Source: Fidelibacterota bacterium UBA7301 (GTDB lineage Bacteria > Fidelibacterota > Marinisomatia > Marinisomatales > TCS55). Taken from it: DNA of 64,000 nucleotides. This document shows, in pieces, positions 1 to 7,313 of the stretch. The DNA lies in contig DKQT01000014.1 of the NCBI GenBank assembly GCA_002471845.1, positions 15,397 through 79,396 on the forward strand, read 5' to 3'. Under the pieces are notes generated by a model. The model was not told the DNA's origin, made no database searches, and worked only from the letters and a program-made list of their open reading frames with translations. Each line of letters starts with the position of its first letter. The stretch's first letter is position 1. The position numbers and the translations under genes are program-made.

Positions 1-1
1 A

Positions 2-649
2 AAAGATACACCACGTGTACCGATTTCATCCAGAGTAATGGTGGATTTATTCACGACCACAGGAGCTGATCGCATTATTACCATGGATCTCCACTCAACA
101 CAAATTCAGGGATTTGCCACCATTCCGTTTGACCATTTATACAGCCGTATGGTTCTGCTGGATGCAATCAATGCTTTGGGATTGGATCCGGAGAATACTG
201 CTGTGTTGGCTCCGGATGTGGGCTCGGCGCGGATGAGCCAATCCTATGCCAAAAGGTTAGGTATGCACTTTGCCTTGATCGACAAACGACGTTATGCCCC
301 CAATAAAGCAGAAGTCATGCATCTAATTGGCGATTTAAAGGGGAAAGATGTCCTTATCATTGACGATATGATTGACACGGCCGGGACCACGGTGAATGCG
401 GCCAATGCCGCCAAAGAAAACGGAGCAGCCAGCGTAACCGCTGTGGCTACCCACGCGCTTTTGTCGGGGACGGCAATGGATCGAATTAAAGAATCTGCCA
501 TAAAAAAAATAATTGTTACAGATACTGTGGAAATCCCGAATAACAAGAAATTAGATAATATGGAAATTGTAACTGTGGCACAGGTATTTGGAGAAGCAAT
601 TCAACGCGTTTATGACGGCGAATCAGTTAGCGCCCTATTCGAATTTTAA
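2..649 (+). CDS. prs: Ribose-phosphate pyrophosphokinase (3' part)
   Basis: PRPP synthase makes phosphoribosyl pyrophosphate from ribose 5-phosphate and ATP, feeding nucleotide, His and Trp synthesis. The frame is open to the left edge: the codons from base 2 read KDTPRVPISSRVMVDLF, the conserved stretch before MVDLF, so the gene begins outside the window and the ATG at 38 is internal. Visible hallmarks are DLHSTQIQGF and the PRPP-binding loop VLIIDDMIDTAGTT. About 215 C-terminal residues are present of the usual 310-320. It is followed 15 bases later by the L25 gene, the common prs-rplY-pth order. Confidence 0.96.
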   Translation, partial: KDTPRVPISSRVMVDLFTTTGADRIITMDLHSTQIQGFATIPFDHLYSRMVLLDAINALGLDPENTAVLAPDVGSARMSQSYAKRLGMHFALIDKRRYAPNKAEVMHLIGDLKGKDVLIIDDMIDTAGTTVNAANAAKENGAASVTAVATHALLSGTAMDRIKESAIKKIIVTDTVEIPNNKKLDNMEIVTVAQVFGEAIQRVYDGESVSALFEF

Positions 650-664
650 TTAGAGGTAAGCAAA

Positions 665-1363
665 ATGGCATCCTATTATAAACTACCTATAGAAGTACGC
701 CCTGGAATCGGAACAGGTTCTGCCCGTGAAATAAGAAGAAATGGAAGAATTCCCGCAAACTATTACTATCATGGTGAAGCAAATCAAAACCTGGTAATTG
801 ATAAAAAAGCATTTTTGCATGCAATTCATTCAGGCCAGCATGTATTTGAAATCGAGCTCAATGGAGAAACAGTTTATGCCATGATCAAAGATGCGCAATA
901 CCATCCCGTAACTGAAGAAGTTATTCATGTTGATCTTATGCGCGTTCGCCGGACAGAGAAAATGACTTTCTCAATTCCACTGGTATTTGAAGGTGAAGCC
1001 CCAGGAATGAACGAAGGTGGAATCGTGACCCATGTAGCAACGGCAATTGATATTGAATGTTATCCCACTGATGTTCCTGAAAGTATTACTGTAGATATTT
1101 CAGGATTGGAAATGAACAGTACAATAACCTTAGAAGAAATCACCTTGCCGGCCGATGTGTCTCTTGTTTCTCCCGAGGATACAACTATTGCTACTTGTAA
1201 CCCGCCGAAAGCTGAAATTGAGCCTGAACCTGAAGAAATTGAAGGTGAAGAAGGTGAAGAAGGCGAAGAAGTTGAAGGTGAAGAAGGTGAAGCAGCAGAG
1301 GGTGAGGGCGATGAAAAATCTGCTAAAGGATCTGATCAGGAAGCATCTCCAGAGAAATCATGA
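665..1363 (+). CDS. rplY: 50S ribosomal protein L25 (CTC form) with acidic tail
   Basis: This 5S rRNA-binding large-subunit protein is of the long CTC type: an N-terminal L25 domain (about residues 5-90, with the typical start VRPGIGTGSAREIRRNGRIP) and a C-terminal beta domain to about residue 180. The last 45-50 residues are almost entirely Glu, Gly, Asp and Ser, encoded by near-repeats of GGTGAAGAA around 1240-1300. SD-like GAGGTAAG lies upstream of the ATG. The stop overlaps the pth start (ATGA at 1360-1363), implying translational coupling. The length, 232 residues, fits CTC proteins with an acidic extension. Confidence 0.95.
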   Translation: MASYYKLPIEVRPGIGTGSAREIRRNGRIPANYYYHGEANQNLVIDKKAFLHAIHSGQHVFEIELNGETVYAMIKDAQYHPVTEEVIHVDLMRVRRTEKMTFSIPLVFEGEAPGMNEGGIVTHVATAIDIECYPTDVPESITVDISGLEMNSTITLEEITLPADVSLVSPEDTTIATCNPPKAEIEPEPEEIEGEEGEEGEEVEGEEGEAAEGEGDEKSAKGSDQEASPEKS

Positions 1364-1914
1364 TTGCCTTTATAGGGCTCGGAAATCCAGGCAATGAATA
1401 TGCAGATACAAAACACAATGCTGGCTTCTGGGTGGTGGACGAATTAGTCCGCCGCTGGAAGATCAATTTTAAACCTGGCAAAGGTGAATATCTCTATGCC
1501 CATGAATCCAGAAGGAATGTTCTCCTGGTGAAGCCGACTACCGGCATGAATGTGAGCGGCATTGCAGTAAAGGATATTTTAAATAACTGGAATGTAAACT
1601 TGAAAGAACTCCATGTGATTGTAGATGATGTAGATCTCCCCTTGGGGAAATTGCGTATTCGTCCCCAAGGTGGTGATGGTTGTCACCGCGGGATGGAATC
1701 AGTGATCTATCACTTGGGAAACACCAAATTTCCCCGCTTGAGATATGGGATCGCCACGGATGATAAATTGCGTCCGGCAGAAAAATATGTATTGAAATCC
1801 TTTCGCAAAAAGGATCAGGTATTAGCTGACGAAATGGTTGTCAAAACCGCCGATGCTACAGAGTCAATCCTGCGCAATGGACTTGCTAATTCTATGAATA
1901 AATTTAATTCTTAA
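1360..1914 (+). CDS. pth: Peptidyl-tRNA hydrolase
   Basis: Pth recycles peptidyl-tRNAs that drop off the ribosome by cleaving the ester bond. At 184 residues it has the family length. It starts FIGLGNPGNEYADTKHNAGF, containing the conserved Asn and the catalytic His of the TKHNAGF motif, and carries KPTTGMNVSG and a VDDVDLPLGKLRIRP segment (usually HDDLDLPLG; the His is Val here). The start overlaps the L25 stop by four bases. Confidence 0.96.
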   Translation: MIAFIGLGNPGNEYADTKHNAGFWVVDELVRRWKINFKPGKGEYLYAHESRRNVLLVKPTTGMNVSGIAVKDILNNWNVNLKELHVIVDDVDLPLGKLRIRPQGGDGCHRGMESVIYHLGNTKFPRLRYGIATDDKLRPAEKYVLKSFRKKDQVLADEMVVKTADATESILRNGLANSMNKFNS

Positions 1915-1943
1915 ACTGAAAAAAGTAGGAAATACAAAAGAAA

Positions 1944-4121
1944 ATGTTATCATTTGAATCACTAGTAATTGGTGCCGGTATTCTTGCTATGCTGTATGCC
2001 TTTTGGAAAACAAGCTGGATCAGCAAACAGGATCAGGGGACCGAAAAAATGGAAAGAATTGGGGCCAATATTGCTGATGGTGCCATGTCATTTTTAAAAG
2101 CGGAATACCGCGTTTTAGCTGTTTTTGTTGTAACCGTTGCCGTCTTGCTAGGTTTTGCCAATGCTGGGAATACCGAATCTAGTGCACTGGTGGCTCTTTC
2201 CTTTGTCACTGGTGCTTTAGCATCCGGGTTGGCCGGATTTTTGGGCATGCGCGTTGCTACCAAAGCCAATAACCGGACCACCCATGCTGCTAGGACAGGA
2301 TTGGCTCCGGCTTTGAATGTGGCTTTCACCGGCGGTTCTGTAATGGGACTCTCTGTTGTTGGGCTGGGTGTAATCGGGCTGGGCGCATTGTTTGCCTTTT
2401 ACCAATCTTATTTCGAAGGTGATTATGCCCGCATCCTGACTGTGATTTCAGGATTTTCACTGGGCGCTTCCTCGATTGCATTGTTTGCCCGTGTAGGCGG
2501 CGGTATTTATACAAAGGCTGCGGATGTCGGCGCAGACTTGGTGGGTAAAGTTGAGGCAGGTATTCCGGAAGATCATCCGCTGAACCCAGCAACTATTGCA
2601 GATAATGTTGGCGACAATGTAGGTGACGTTGCTGGTATGGGTGCTGACCTGTTTGAATCCTATGTAGGTTCCATTATCGGATCCATGGTTTTAGGTGCAA
2701 GTATACTGGTTGCTGGAGTATTCGATCTGAGTTTTGTAATACTACCCTTATTGATTGCTGCATCGGGTATTGTTGTCTCTATCGTGGGGACTTTCATGGT
2801 TTCCGTAAAAGAAGGGGGCGACCCGCAGAAAGCATTGAATATTGGTGAATTTGGTTCATCTGCTATCATGATAGGTGTTATGTATTACTTGATCACCAAC
2901 TTCCTCCCCGGTTCTTTTGTTTTGAATGGCGTTGAATATTCCAGCCTCGGCGTATTCTGGGCTGCAACTATTGGGCTCGCAGCAGGACTGGGTATCGGCA
3001 TGATCACCGAGCATTATACAGGTACACATACCAGTCCGACCGAATCAATTACGCGCCAATCTTTTACCGGTCCGGCGACAAATATTATTGCTGGCCTGGG
3101 TGTTGGGATGCAATCCACGGCAGTGCCCATAATTATTATTGCTGCAGGCATAATGGGCGCTTACCACTTTGCAGGTCTCTATGGGATCGCCATGGCAGCC
3201 CTAGGGATGCTGGCCAATACTGGTATCCAATTGGCTGTGGATGCGTATGGCCCCATTTCTGATAACGCCGGGGGTATTGCTGAAATGGCTGGACTCCCCA
3301 GTGAAGTTCGGGTTCGCACTGATAAGTTGGATGCCGTTGGGAATACCACAGCCGCCATTGGGAAAGGATTTGCTATTGGATCGGCAGCCTTAACAGCCCT
3401 GGCCCTGTTCGCCGCCTTCAGGACCACTGTTTATAATATTCGTTTAGGCGAAGGATTATCTGAATTGGATTCTGTTGTTGCAATTGACGTCACTAATGCC
3501 GGAGTCATGGCCGGACTGTTTGTTGGGGCTATGCTGCCTTTTGTTTTCTCATCCATGGCAATGGGTGCTGTGGGTCGGGCGGCGATGGCCATGATCGAAG
3601 AAGTGCGCCGCCAGTTTAAATCCATTCCTGAGCTGACCGCTGCCCTTGCCGTCATGAAAAAATATGGTGAAAATGATGAATGGTCCGAAGAAGATAAAAA
3701 AACTTTTGAAGCAGCCGACGGAAAAGCTGAATACGGTAAATGTGTGGAAATTTCCACACAATCCGCCATTAAAGAAATGCTACTGCCGGGACTGTTGGCA
3801 ATCCTGACACCTGTTGCTGTGGGATTTGTATTTGGCGCAGAGATACTGGGCGGCCTGCTGGCCGGTGTGACTGTGTCCGGGGTACTGATGGCCATATTTC
3901 AATCCAATGCAGGCGGTGCTTGGGATAATGCCAAGAAGATGATTGAAGAAGGCATCGAAGTAGATGGCGTATCCTATGGTAAGGGATCTGAAGCCCATAA
4001 AGCAGCAGTGGTGGGTGATACAGTGGGTGATCCATTTAAGGATACCTCCGGCCCCTCTCTCAATATTTTAATTAAACTTATGTCCGTGGTATCTCTGGTG
4101 ATTGCACCATTGATTGCCTAA
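1944..4121 (+). CDS. hppA: Membrane-bound pyrophosphatase, K+-dependent, possibly Na+-pumping
   Basis: This integral membrane enzyme couples pyrophosphate hydrolysis to ion export. The 725-residue protein has about 16 hydrophobic segments and the PPi-binding motifs DVGADLVGKVEAGIPEDHP and NVGDNVGDVAGMGADLFES; a second acidic motif lies near the C terminus (GDTVGDPFKDTSGPS). At the K+ signature the sequence is GNTTAAIGKGF, with Ala470 and Gly473 where K+-independent enzymes have Lys and Thr, so K+ dependence is expected. Glu238 of DLFESY is at the position typical of Na+-transporting members, whereas plant H+ pumps carry the Glu four residues later. Na+ transport is inferred, because some H+ pumps share this arrangement. 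Confidence 0.96.
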   Translation: MLSFESLVIGAGILAMLYAFWKTSWISKQDQGTEKMERIGANIADGAMSFLKAEYRVLAVFVVTVAVLLGFANAGNTESSALVALSFVTGALASGLAGFLGMRVATKANNRTTHAARTGLAPALNVAFTGGSVMGLSVVGLGVIGLGALFAFYQSYFEGDYARILTVISGFSLGASSIALFARVGGGIYTKAADVGADLVGKVEAGIPEDHPLNPATIADNVGDNVGDVAGMGADLFESYVGSIIGSMVLGASILVAGVFDLSFVILPLLIAASGIVVSIVGTFMVSVKEGGDPQKALNIGEFGSSAIMIGVMYYLITNFLPGSFVLNGVEYSSLGVFWAATIGLAAGLGIGMITEHYTGTHTSPTESITRQSFTGPATNIIAGLGVGMQSTAVPIIIIAAGIMGAYHFAGLYGIAMAALGMLANTGIQLAVDAYGPISDNAGGIAEMAGLPSEVRVRTDKLDAVGNTTAAIGKGFAIGSAALTALALFAAFRTTVYNIRLGEGLSELDSVVAIDVTNAGVMAGLFVGAMLPFVFSSMAMGAVGRAAMAMIEEVRRQFKSIPELTAALAVMKKYGENDEWSEEDKKTFEAADGKAEYGKCVEISTQSAIKEMLLPGLLAILTPVAVGFVFGAEILGGLLAGVTVSGVLMAIFQSNAGGAWDNAKKMIEEGIEVDGVSYGKGSEAHKAAVVGDTVGDPFKDTSGPSLNILIKLMSVVSLVIAPLIA

Positions 4122-4138
4122 AGATTAAGGAGTCCTAT

Positions 4139-4690
4139 ATGAGATACTACGAAAGTCTCTATATTATTAACCCAAATTATGAGCAGGATCGTCTTGATGA
4201 AGTTATAAAGATGATTGCCGAGAAAGTGGGGGAATATGGTTTTTCGATTATTAACCAACATGTGTGGGGGAAAAAACGATTAGCTTATTCGATCCAGAAG
4301 CATAAATATGGTACATTTGTTCAGCTCCATTTTGAAACAGAAACTGTTGAAAACTTAGACCGTTTCGAGCGCTTTATGATTTTGCAAAAACCAATTCTAC
4401 GGAATCAAACGGTAGTACTGGAAACACGTCCTGAGATTAAAGTTGATGAAGAGCCGGTCCATGACGAAACAATTGAAACACCGGCAGAAACGCCTCAAGT
4501 TGAAGGAGATATAAAAGAAGAACCTTTTTTAGAGTCTGCTCTTGAGGATGCGGTCGAAACAAAAGAAATTTCTGAAGAAGAAACCATTGGAGGAATAAAC
4601 GCAGAATCAGAATCTAATGAAGAAGTATCTGCGGAAACTGCTGAAGAACAAATAGTTGAAGCAAAAGAAACAGAAGAAGTTCAGGAGTAA
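4139..4690 (+). CDS. rpsF: 30S ribosomal protein S6 with long acidic tail
   Basis: S6 binds the central domain of 16S rRNA with S18. The S6 fold occupies about residues 1-98 (MRYYESLYIINPNY start, HVWGKKRLAYSIQKHKYGTF core). The remaining 85 or so residues are a Glu/Thr/Ala-rich, presumably disordered acidic tail, making the protein 183 residues against the usual 95-135. It is preceded by a GGAG ribosome binding site and followed 3 bases later by rpsR. The usual ssb gene between S6 and S18 is absent here. Confidence 0.95.
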   Translation: MRYYESLYIINPNYEQDRLDEVIKMIAEKVGEYGFSIINQHVWGKKRLAYSIQKHKYGTFVQLHFETETVENLDRFERFMILQKPILRNQTVVLETRPEIKVDEEPVHDETIETPAETPQVEGDIKEEPFLESALEDAVETKEISEEETIGGINAESESNEEVSAETAEEQIVEAKETEEVQE

Positions 4691-4693
4691 ATT

Positions 4694-4924
4694 ATGGCAT
4701 TTCAGAGTAGAAAAAAATTCTGTTATTTTAAAGAAAATGGCATTACCGAAATTGATTATAAGGATGTGAAATTGCTAAGAAGGTTTGTTACCGATCAAGG
4801 CAAGATCATGCCCCGCCGCATTACGGGAACCAGTGCAAAAATGCACCGCAAACTAGTCCGCGCCATTAAACAGGCCCGCAATATTGCCTTGATGCCTTAC
4901 ACCAATGTGAGTACAGAGGGTTAA
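4694..4924 (+). CDS. rpsR: 30S ribosomal protein S18
   Basis: This small basic protein pairs with S6 on 16S rRNA. At 76 residues it is full length, with the typical core YKDVKLLRRFVTDQGKIMPR followed by RRITGTSAKMHRKLVRAIKQ. Only one Cys (KKFCYF) is seen near the N terminus. It lies 3 bases after rpsF and 2 bases before rplI. Confidence 0.96.
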   Translation: MAFQSRKKFCYFKENGITEIDYKDVKLLRRFVTDQGKIMPRRITGTSAKMHRKLVRAIKQARNIALMPYTNVSTEG

Positions 4925-4926
4925 CC

Positions 4927-5370
4927 ATGGAAATTATTTTATTACAAGATGTGGAAACACTGGGCTCTGCCGGTGACATTATTGCCGTAAAACCAGGGTA
5001 TGCTAGGAACTTTCTGTTCCCTCGGGGGTTGGCTGTACGTTCATCCAAGCGGAACCGGGCTCTAGCTGATGAAAAGAAAAAAGTGGCTAAAGTGCGAGCC
5101 TTGCGTGAAGCGCAGGCTTATGAAGAATTGATGACAAACCTAAAGAAAACTGAAATTACCATCGAAGTTCAAGTGGGTGGTGAAGACCGTTTGTTTGGCT
5201 CCGTCACCAGTCAGGACATTCATAAGGCCTTAGCAGAAAAAGGAATTGAGGTGAACCGCCACGCCATTGTTTTGAAAGAACCGATCAAAGCACTGGGCAT
5301 TTATGATGTGCCGGTGGAGATCACCAAAGGATTAAACCAGGAAGTGAAAGTTTACGTCATCCAAGCTTAA
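4927..5370 (+). CDS. rplI: 50S ribosomal protein L9
   Basis: L9 binds 23S rRNA near the L1 stalk. The 147-residue protein has the N-terminal RNA-binding domain (MEIILLQDVETLGSAGDIIA, then VKPGYARNFLFPRGLA), the long connecting helix and the C-terminal domain (LFGSVTSQDIHKAL). It is the last gene of the S6-S18-L9 group; a rho-independent terminator follows. Confidence 0.97.
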   Translation: MEIILLQDVETLGSAGDIIAVKPGYARNFLFPRGLAVRSSKRNRALADEKKKVAKVRALREAQAYEELMTNLKKTEITIEVQVGGEDRLFGSVTSQDIHKALAEKGIEVNRHAIVLKEPIKALGIYDVPVEITKGLNQEVKVYVIQA

Positions 5371-5388
5371 GATAATCCAAAAAATATG

Positions 5389-5428
5389 AAGCCCCTACAG
5401 GATATCTATTCGGTGGGGGTTTTTTATT
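5389..5428 (+). terminator. Rho-independent terminator after rplI
   Basis: A 10-bp stem, AAGCCCCTAC (5389-5398) against GTGGGGGTTT (5413-5422) with two G-T pairs, is followed by a run of T. It begins 18 bases after the rplI stop. Confidence 0.8.
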
Positions 5429-5447
5429 TGAGGTAGATTCCGCCGAT

Positions 5448-7313
5448 ATGATTCAGCGATCAATAAAATATTTCGCCCTACTTTTTCTTTTTTGGATGAC
5501 CTTCTTTGCCACAGACCGCCTCCTGTTTCTTTTGTATAACCTGGATGGAGAAGGCCTCTCTACGATCCAAATGATTGAACCTTTTTGGTTTGCCCTGAGG
5601 CTGGATATTTCAGCAGCTTGCTATATGATCCTGCCAATATTCCTGGTATGGCTCGTGGGCCTTTTTATACCGCTTCATGATCTAAGGAAAATCATGAAAA
5701 TATATTTCTGGATCATTGTTCCGCTCATGGCCTTTGTTACGGTTGTTAACCTGGAAATATTCAAAGAGTGGAACCACCAGGTGAACCGGGATGTATTTGA
5801 TTATTTAAAATATCCTCAGGAAACTTTGGCCTCCACCCGTAACTCCCCATGGATATTGTTACTCAGCTTATCGGGACTTATCTGTTTTGTATATTTGAGG
5901 TGGGGCTTAAAGATCTTGGAAATGAACTGGGACTTTTCCCGCGTCGCTTCTGGTTTTAACGTTCGCAAAGTCGGGATGAGTTTAGTCAAATGCTTGGCGG
6001 CATTTTTGATCTTTGCAATTGGGGCGCGAGGAGGAACGCAGCTTTCACCCATCAACCAGAGTTTTGTATTGTACTCCTCCAACCCCACATTAAATGCTGC
6101 CACTGTGAATACGGCCTGGAATCTTTTTTACAGTTATTCCATTAATGAGAGAAAAAATCCTTATACCTTTTTTAATAAAGATGAAGTTGTTGAAATTTTA
6201 AAAGCCATTGAAACGGATCAAACAAATGCTCCCAAAATATTTTCAACGGAAAAACCCAACATCGTTTTAGTTGTTTTGGAAGGCGCTGTTGCCGAGTTAT
6301 TTTCGAAAATGGGGGGTCAGAATAATTTAACACCCAACATGGACCGCCTGATCGATAGCAGTCTTTTATTTGATAAAATATATGCCACGGAAAAGCGAAC
6401 GGACCGGGGTCTTGTTTCCATATTGAGCGGTTACCCTTCCCTGCCTGGGCTTTCCATTGTGAAACAGCCCCACCGGTCGGGAACGCTTCCCTTTTTGCCA
6501 AAACAGCTTCGGGGGGTAGGCTATGGAACCACTTTTATTTACGGGGGAGAATCAGAGTTCGCGAATATTAAGTCTTACCTCATGCGCGCCGGGTTTAACC
6601 GAATCATTGATAAAAATGATTTTAACGCGAAAGATATGAATTCCAAGTGGGGTGCCCACGACCATATTGTCTTTGACCGGACCTTGCTCGAATTGGAAAA
6701 AATGGAGCAGCCCTTTTTCACCACCATTTTGACCCTTTCCAGCCATGAACCTTTTGACATCCCTATAGAAGGGGCCTACCAGGGGAATGATCGCCAGACA
6801 CTGTATAAAAATTCTATTATTTATTTGGATAAGGCGGTGGGATCATTTTTGGAAAAAGCCGGGCGCGAGCCCTATATTGATAACACTATATTTGTATTTA
6901 TTTCGGATCACGGATTCAGGGTTGGGGATGCGATCAACTGGTATCCTCGGCGGCACCGTATTCCTCTTTTCATATATGGAATACCACTTAAAAATGAGTG
7001 GAGAGGTAAAACTATTTCCCAAATTGGAAGCCAGACGGACCTGGCCAAAACGATATTGAACCAGTTTGCCCTCAATTCGGATGAATTCACTTTTTCCAAA
7101 GACTTGATGACGGGAAATGAGGGGTTTGCTTTTTATACGTTTAATGAAGGATTTGGTTGGATAGATAAGAACCAAAAAGTTGTGTATGACCACCAGTTAA
7201 AAACAGTAACTTTTTTAAATGATACAACGTCCCATAACTTGAATGAACCCTTGTTCAAACTGGGGAAAGCTTATCTTCAAAACTCATTCCGGGACTTTAT
7301 TGACAGGGAGTGA
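5448..7313 (+). CDS. Membrane sulfatase / LTA-synthase-like phosphotransferase
   Basis: This 621-residue protein has an N-terminal block of about five membrane helices (residues 5-210) and a C-terminal alkaline-phosphatase-superfamily domain (from about residue 270, PNIVLVVLEGAVAELF). The family includes LtaS and MdoB, which move glycerol-phosphate headgroups onto envelope glycans, and some phosphoethanolamine transferases. The metal and nucleophile sites can be seen: VLEGA, the Thr in EKRTDRG, LSSHEPFDIP and ISDHGF. In a diderm it probably modifies a periplasmic glycan or lipid; the substrate is unknown. Its stop overlaps the priA start by four bases. Confidence 0.85.
   Translation: MIQRSIKYFALLFLFWMTFFATDRLLFLLYNLDGEGLSTIQMIEPFWFALRLDISAACYMILPIFLVWLVGLFIPLHDLRKIMKIYFWIIVPLMAFVTVVNLEIFKEWNHQVNRDVFDYLKYPQETLASTRNSPWILLLSLSGLICFVYLRWGLKILEMNWDFSRVASGFNVRKVGMSLVKCLAAFLIFAIGARGGTQLSPINQSFVLYSSNPTLNAATVNTAWNLFYSYSINERKNPYTFFNKDEVVEILKAIETDQTNAPKIFSTEKPNIVLVVLEGAVAELFSKMGGQNNLTPNMDRLIDSSLLFDKIYATEKRTDRGLVSILSGYPSLPGLSIVKQPHRSGTLPFLPKQLRGVGYGTTFIYGGESEFANIKSYLMRAGFNRIIDKNDFNAKDMNSKWGAHDHIVFDRTLLELEKMEQPFFTTILTLSSHEPFDIPIEGAYQGNDRQTLYKNSIIYLDKAVGSFLEKAGREPYIDNTIFVFISDHGFRVGDAINWYPRRHRIPLFIYGIPLKNEWRGKTISQIGSQTDLAKTILNQFALNSDEFTFSKDLMTGNEGFAFYTFNEGFGWIDKNQKVVYDHQLKTVTFLNDTTSHNLNEPLFKLGKAYLQNSFRDFIDRE

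Noticed and set aside
1238..1310. CRISPR or tandem-repeat array
   Set aside because: The near-repeats are 9 bases, in frame and coding; there are no spacers. No CRISPR-like array was found anywhere in the window.
1155..1397. A Lys-rich plus-strand frame inside the L25 gene
   Set aside because: It is the frame-shifted reading of the GAA/GGTGAA repeats that encode the acidic tail.
3431..3895. A 154-codon minus-strand frame in hppA
   Set aside because: It is a shadow of the pyrophosphatase coding strand; no independent start signal or domain.
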